Below the pieces are notes generated by a model, which was given only the letters and a program-made list of their open reading frames with translations, was not told the origin of the DNA and did no database searches. From DTU019 sp050949825 (lineage in GTDB: Bacteria; Bacillota; Syntrophomonadia; Syntrophomonadales; Syntrophomonadaceae): a DNA stretch of 64,000 bases. How positions within the stretch are numbered: position 1 is the stretch's first letter; every line of letters begins with the position of its first letter. The DNA lies in NCBI GenBank assembly GCA_050949825.1, contig JBMNGL010000005.1, positions 30,879 through 94,878 of the forward strand, in the 5' to 3' direction. The translations under genes were made by a program, and so were the position numbers. Shown here piece by piece: positions 62,294 through 64,000 of this stretch.

Positions 62294-63836
62294 GTTTGCC
62301 AAACCTCCCATAGTAGTCTGCCCCACGGGTAAACCCGTATGGAGCGGATGGATGTTCAGCAGGTGAAGATTTTTCTTCTGTCAGCTTGTCCTGACCTGAA
62401 GAAAGAATCGCTTTGATACTTTTCAAACTTGGCGACGGAGTATATGATAAAGCCTTTTTGCAGGCAGCCTCCAACCGATCGACCGAGTATTTGTCCGCAA
62501 GCTTCAGAAGTCCTAAACAGCTTCGGTAGCTTTGCTGTTCTACCTTACGGGAAACCAAGATGGCTTTAACTACGACAGTTGTATTGGGACCTATGTTTTC
62601 TGCCCATTTTATGAAGCGTTCAGCATTCCACTGGATGTATTTCTGGTGTCCTTCCGGCATATGTGCCTCTACGGTGCTGTATTGATCAGGTCTTCCATGC
62701 AGTCGCCGATGAGAGGCAATGCGATGGTTGTTGTAGAAAACTTCGATGACGTTTCTGGTTACCCGTACATCAACTTTCCGCTTTATGTACTCATAGGGCA
62801 CCGAGTAATGCATTTTATCGATCGATATGTGATAATTTAGCTGTACGGTGGCTACTCTCCAGGCAGCCAGCTCGTATGGGGTGGACGGTAATTTGAGCAA
62901 CAATGGTTTTTCTTCCGCAAGGAAAACGCTTTGCCTACACCCCTCTTTTTTTTGAAAAGGGGTTGTGTTAAGCTCTTCGAGCTTTTCCCATATGTCATGG
63001 TTCAGCTCTTCCAAGGTGAAATATTTTTGTTTTCTAAGCGCTGCGATAATCCATGTGGATACTATGCCCACGGTACCTTCCACACTTGCTTTATCCTTAG
63101 GTTTTCTTACCCGGGCTGGTACAACCGCAGTTTGGTAATGCTCTGACATTTCATGATAAGTCTTGTTGATGACCGGATCATACCAGGAGGTTTTCTCAAC
63201 CCCAGTTTTCAAGTTGTCGGGGACCAGCATTCTGGCTGCTCCTCCAAAATATCTGAACATGTTTACATGAGCAGTGATCCAGCTTTCCATATCCTGTGAC
63301 AGAAAAGCCTCTACGTATGCATATTGGCTGTATGGCAGTACTCCTACAAAGAGACAAGCTCTACAAAGTTCTCCTGAGATACGGTCTGTCAGCACCATGG
63401 TTTTACCGGCCCAGTCCACTTCGATTTGTTCTGCTGGTTTTCTGGGGATATGCATGGTGGCTCTGGTTTTCTGTGAATATTGCTGATAGTAATAACAGTA
63501 CTGTGAGTACATGAGGGGAAGTTCATGGTTGGCTTTACAATCCTCACAATACTCGTTCCACAAAAGCCTTAGACTGACTCCTTTTTTCGCCATCTCCTTA
63601 TGGATATATTCGTTGTCAGGGAGACGACGGTTCGTAGGTGTGACGGAGTCTGGATAGAATAGCTTGTCCAGTACTGCGTCAGTGGTTTCTGGTGTCAGGG
63701 GCCAGGCAATGGATAGTTCTTTTGCCCTCTGCAGCACCTTGGATACGGTGTTGCGTGAGCAGGAAAGGCTTTCTGCGATTGCCCGCTGACTGATCCCCTG
63801 GCTGTAAAGCCGAAGGATTTCTCGATATTCGGTCAT
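62283..63836 (-). CDS. istA: IS21-family transposase
   Basis: 517 residues. N-terminal helix-turn-helix (LYSQGISQRAIAESLSCSRN), then the DDE catalytic core with EVDWAGKTMVL (first Asp), LVPDNLKTGV (second Asp) and KDKASVEGTVGIV (Glu), and a C-terminal domain with YSVPYEYIKRKVDVRVT. Full length and unbroken, so the element may still be active. AAGGAGG lies just before the ATG. Confidence 0.95.
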   Translation of the reverse strand: MTEYREILRLYSQGISQRAIAESLSCSRNTVSKVLQRAKELSIAWPLTPETTDAVLDKLFYPDSVTPTNRRLPDNEYIHKEMAKKGVSLRLLWNEYCEDCKANHELPLMYSQYCYYYQQYSQKTRATMHIPRKPAEQIEVDWAGKTMVLTDRISGELCRACLFVGVLPYSQYAYVEAFLSQDMESWITAHVNMFRYFGGAARMLVPDNLKTGVEKTSWYDPVINKTYHEMSEHYQTAVVPARVRKPKDKASVEGTVGIVSTWIIAALRKQKYFTLEELNHDIWEKLEELNTTPFQKKEGCRQSVFLAEEKPLLLKLPSTPYELAAWRVATVQLNYHISIDKMHYSVPYEYIKRKVDVRVTRNVIEVFYNNHRIASHRRLHGRPDQYSTVEAHMPEGHQKYIQWNAERFIKWAENIGPNTTVVVKAILVSRKVEQQSYRSCLGLLKLADKYSVDRLEAACKKALSYTPSPSLKSIKAILSSGQDKLTEEKSSPAEHPSAPYGFTRGADYYGRFGKHEE

Positions 63837-64000
63837 TTGATGACCTCCTTAGAATGTATTTACACGATAATCGTGCATGGCTACATTCTAAAGAAAATTC
63901 TTGTGGTTGGCTCTCGTTCCGGAATGGTGGCTCTCATTTTCCGGAACACTGGCTCTCGCTCACCGGAACTGTGGCTCAGTTTGGCCCGGAATACTCAGAG

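Larger units (their letters stand above)
61436..63997. mobile_element. IS21-family insertion sequence, complete
   Basis: Length 2,562 bp. The ends begin TG (TGCATATTCCGG on the left; TGAGTATTCCGG reading inward on the right) and share AGCC.CAGTTCCGG 20-30 bases in. Several spaced GGCTC...TTCCGG repeats follow at each end, the multiple transposase sites typical of IS21. istA and istB lie inside on the minus strand. GAGGGC precedes the left end and GAG follows the right end before the window stops, consistent with a target duplication of unproven length. Confidence 0.9.

Overview
The window comes from an anaerobic, low-to-mid-GC member of the Firmicutes, class Clostridia. A Desulfotomaculum/Peptococcaceae or Syntrophomonas type of lineage is my inference; no rRNA or tRNA is present to settle it. 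The grounds are: the anaerobic (cobalt-early) cobalamin pathway, a selenocysteine formate dehydrogenase, a four-subunit 2-oxoacid:ferredoxin oxidoreductase, a T-box leader, strong GGAGG ribosome sites with frequent GTG/TTG starts, and Clostridia-type palindromic repeats.

Region by region. (1) 1-10,920, minus strand: cobT and then cbiA-D-E-T-L-F-G-H-J-X-C-cobU, mostly joined by ATGA overlaps. Two cobalamin riboswitches, each with its own terminator, precede cobT and cbiA. cbiA carries three frameshifts, and the cbiG/cbiH junction looks like a broken fusion. (2) 10,966-16,585: a DUF2284 metal-binding protein, then a TetR-adaptor-RND efflux operon whose pump gene has three frameshifts. (3) 16.7-22.2 kb: a cold-shock protein, a large repeat array built from a TCATCCTGAG-type palindrome, a copper ATPase, a second unrelated 167-bp tandem repeat and a lipoprotein. 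(4) 22.5-29.6 kb: NuoE-NuoF-FdhA (in-frame UGA = selenocysteine) and a formate channel, converging on a TusA-like protein and the putative selenium transporter YedE/FdhT. This is a formate/selenium locus. (5) 29.8-37.1 kb: glutamate dehydrogenase, a GreA/GreB-like factor, a 99-bp repeat array, RecQ, a candidate structured RNA, a cyclic-2,3-diphosphoglycerate-synthetase-like protein and an acetyltransferase. (6) 37.1-42.8 kb: a MITE-like element with target duplications, then an HMA protein, a P-type ATPase with CPG instead of CPC, and a Crp/Fnr regulator behind an FNR-type palindrome at about -41.5, followed by a DUF389 protein.

(7) 43-51 kb is a scarred region. It holds duplicated and truncated genes (a flavoprotein fragment, an acetyltransferase-like pair, a decapitated DUF1992 gene, a decayed C45 peptidase, a tyrosine-recombinase scrap) between intact genes for an FMN-binding protein, a CrtI-like flavoprotein, a CPBP protease, an XRE-TPR regulator and a RelE/Phd-type toxin-antitoxin pair. 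(8) 51.8-58.5 kb: a secreted NlpC/P60 hydrolase; then a sigma-A promoter, an isoleucine-type T-box and porG-D-A-B; then an orphan, degenerate CbiE/CbiT-like protein. (9) 58.6-64 kb: rlmD, whose 3' end is repeated 1.29 kb downstream around a truncated serine recombinase and a membrane protein (remnant of an integrated element), then a complete IS21-family insertion sequence.

Working together: the cobalamin genes supply the corrinoid cofactor under feedback control. The formate and 2-oxoacid oxidoreductases handle low-potential electrons. The TusA/YedE pair plausibly feeds selenium to FdhA. The T-box ties the 2-oxoacid enzyme to isoleucine supply, which suggests a branched-chain rather than purely pyruvate role. 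The many single-base indels in homopolymer runs between 2.6 and 14.9 kb could be real decay or sequence error and should be checked before those genes are called dead.
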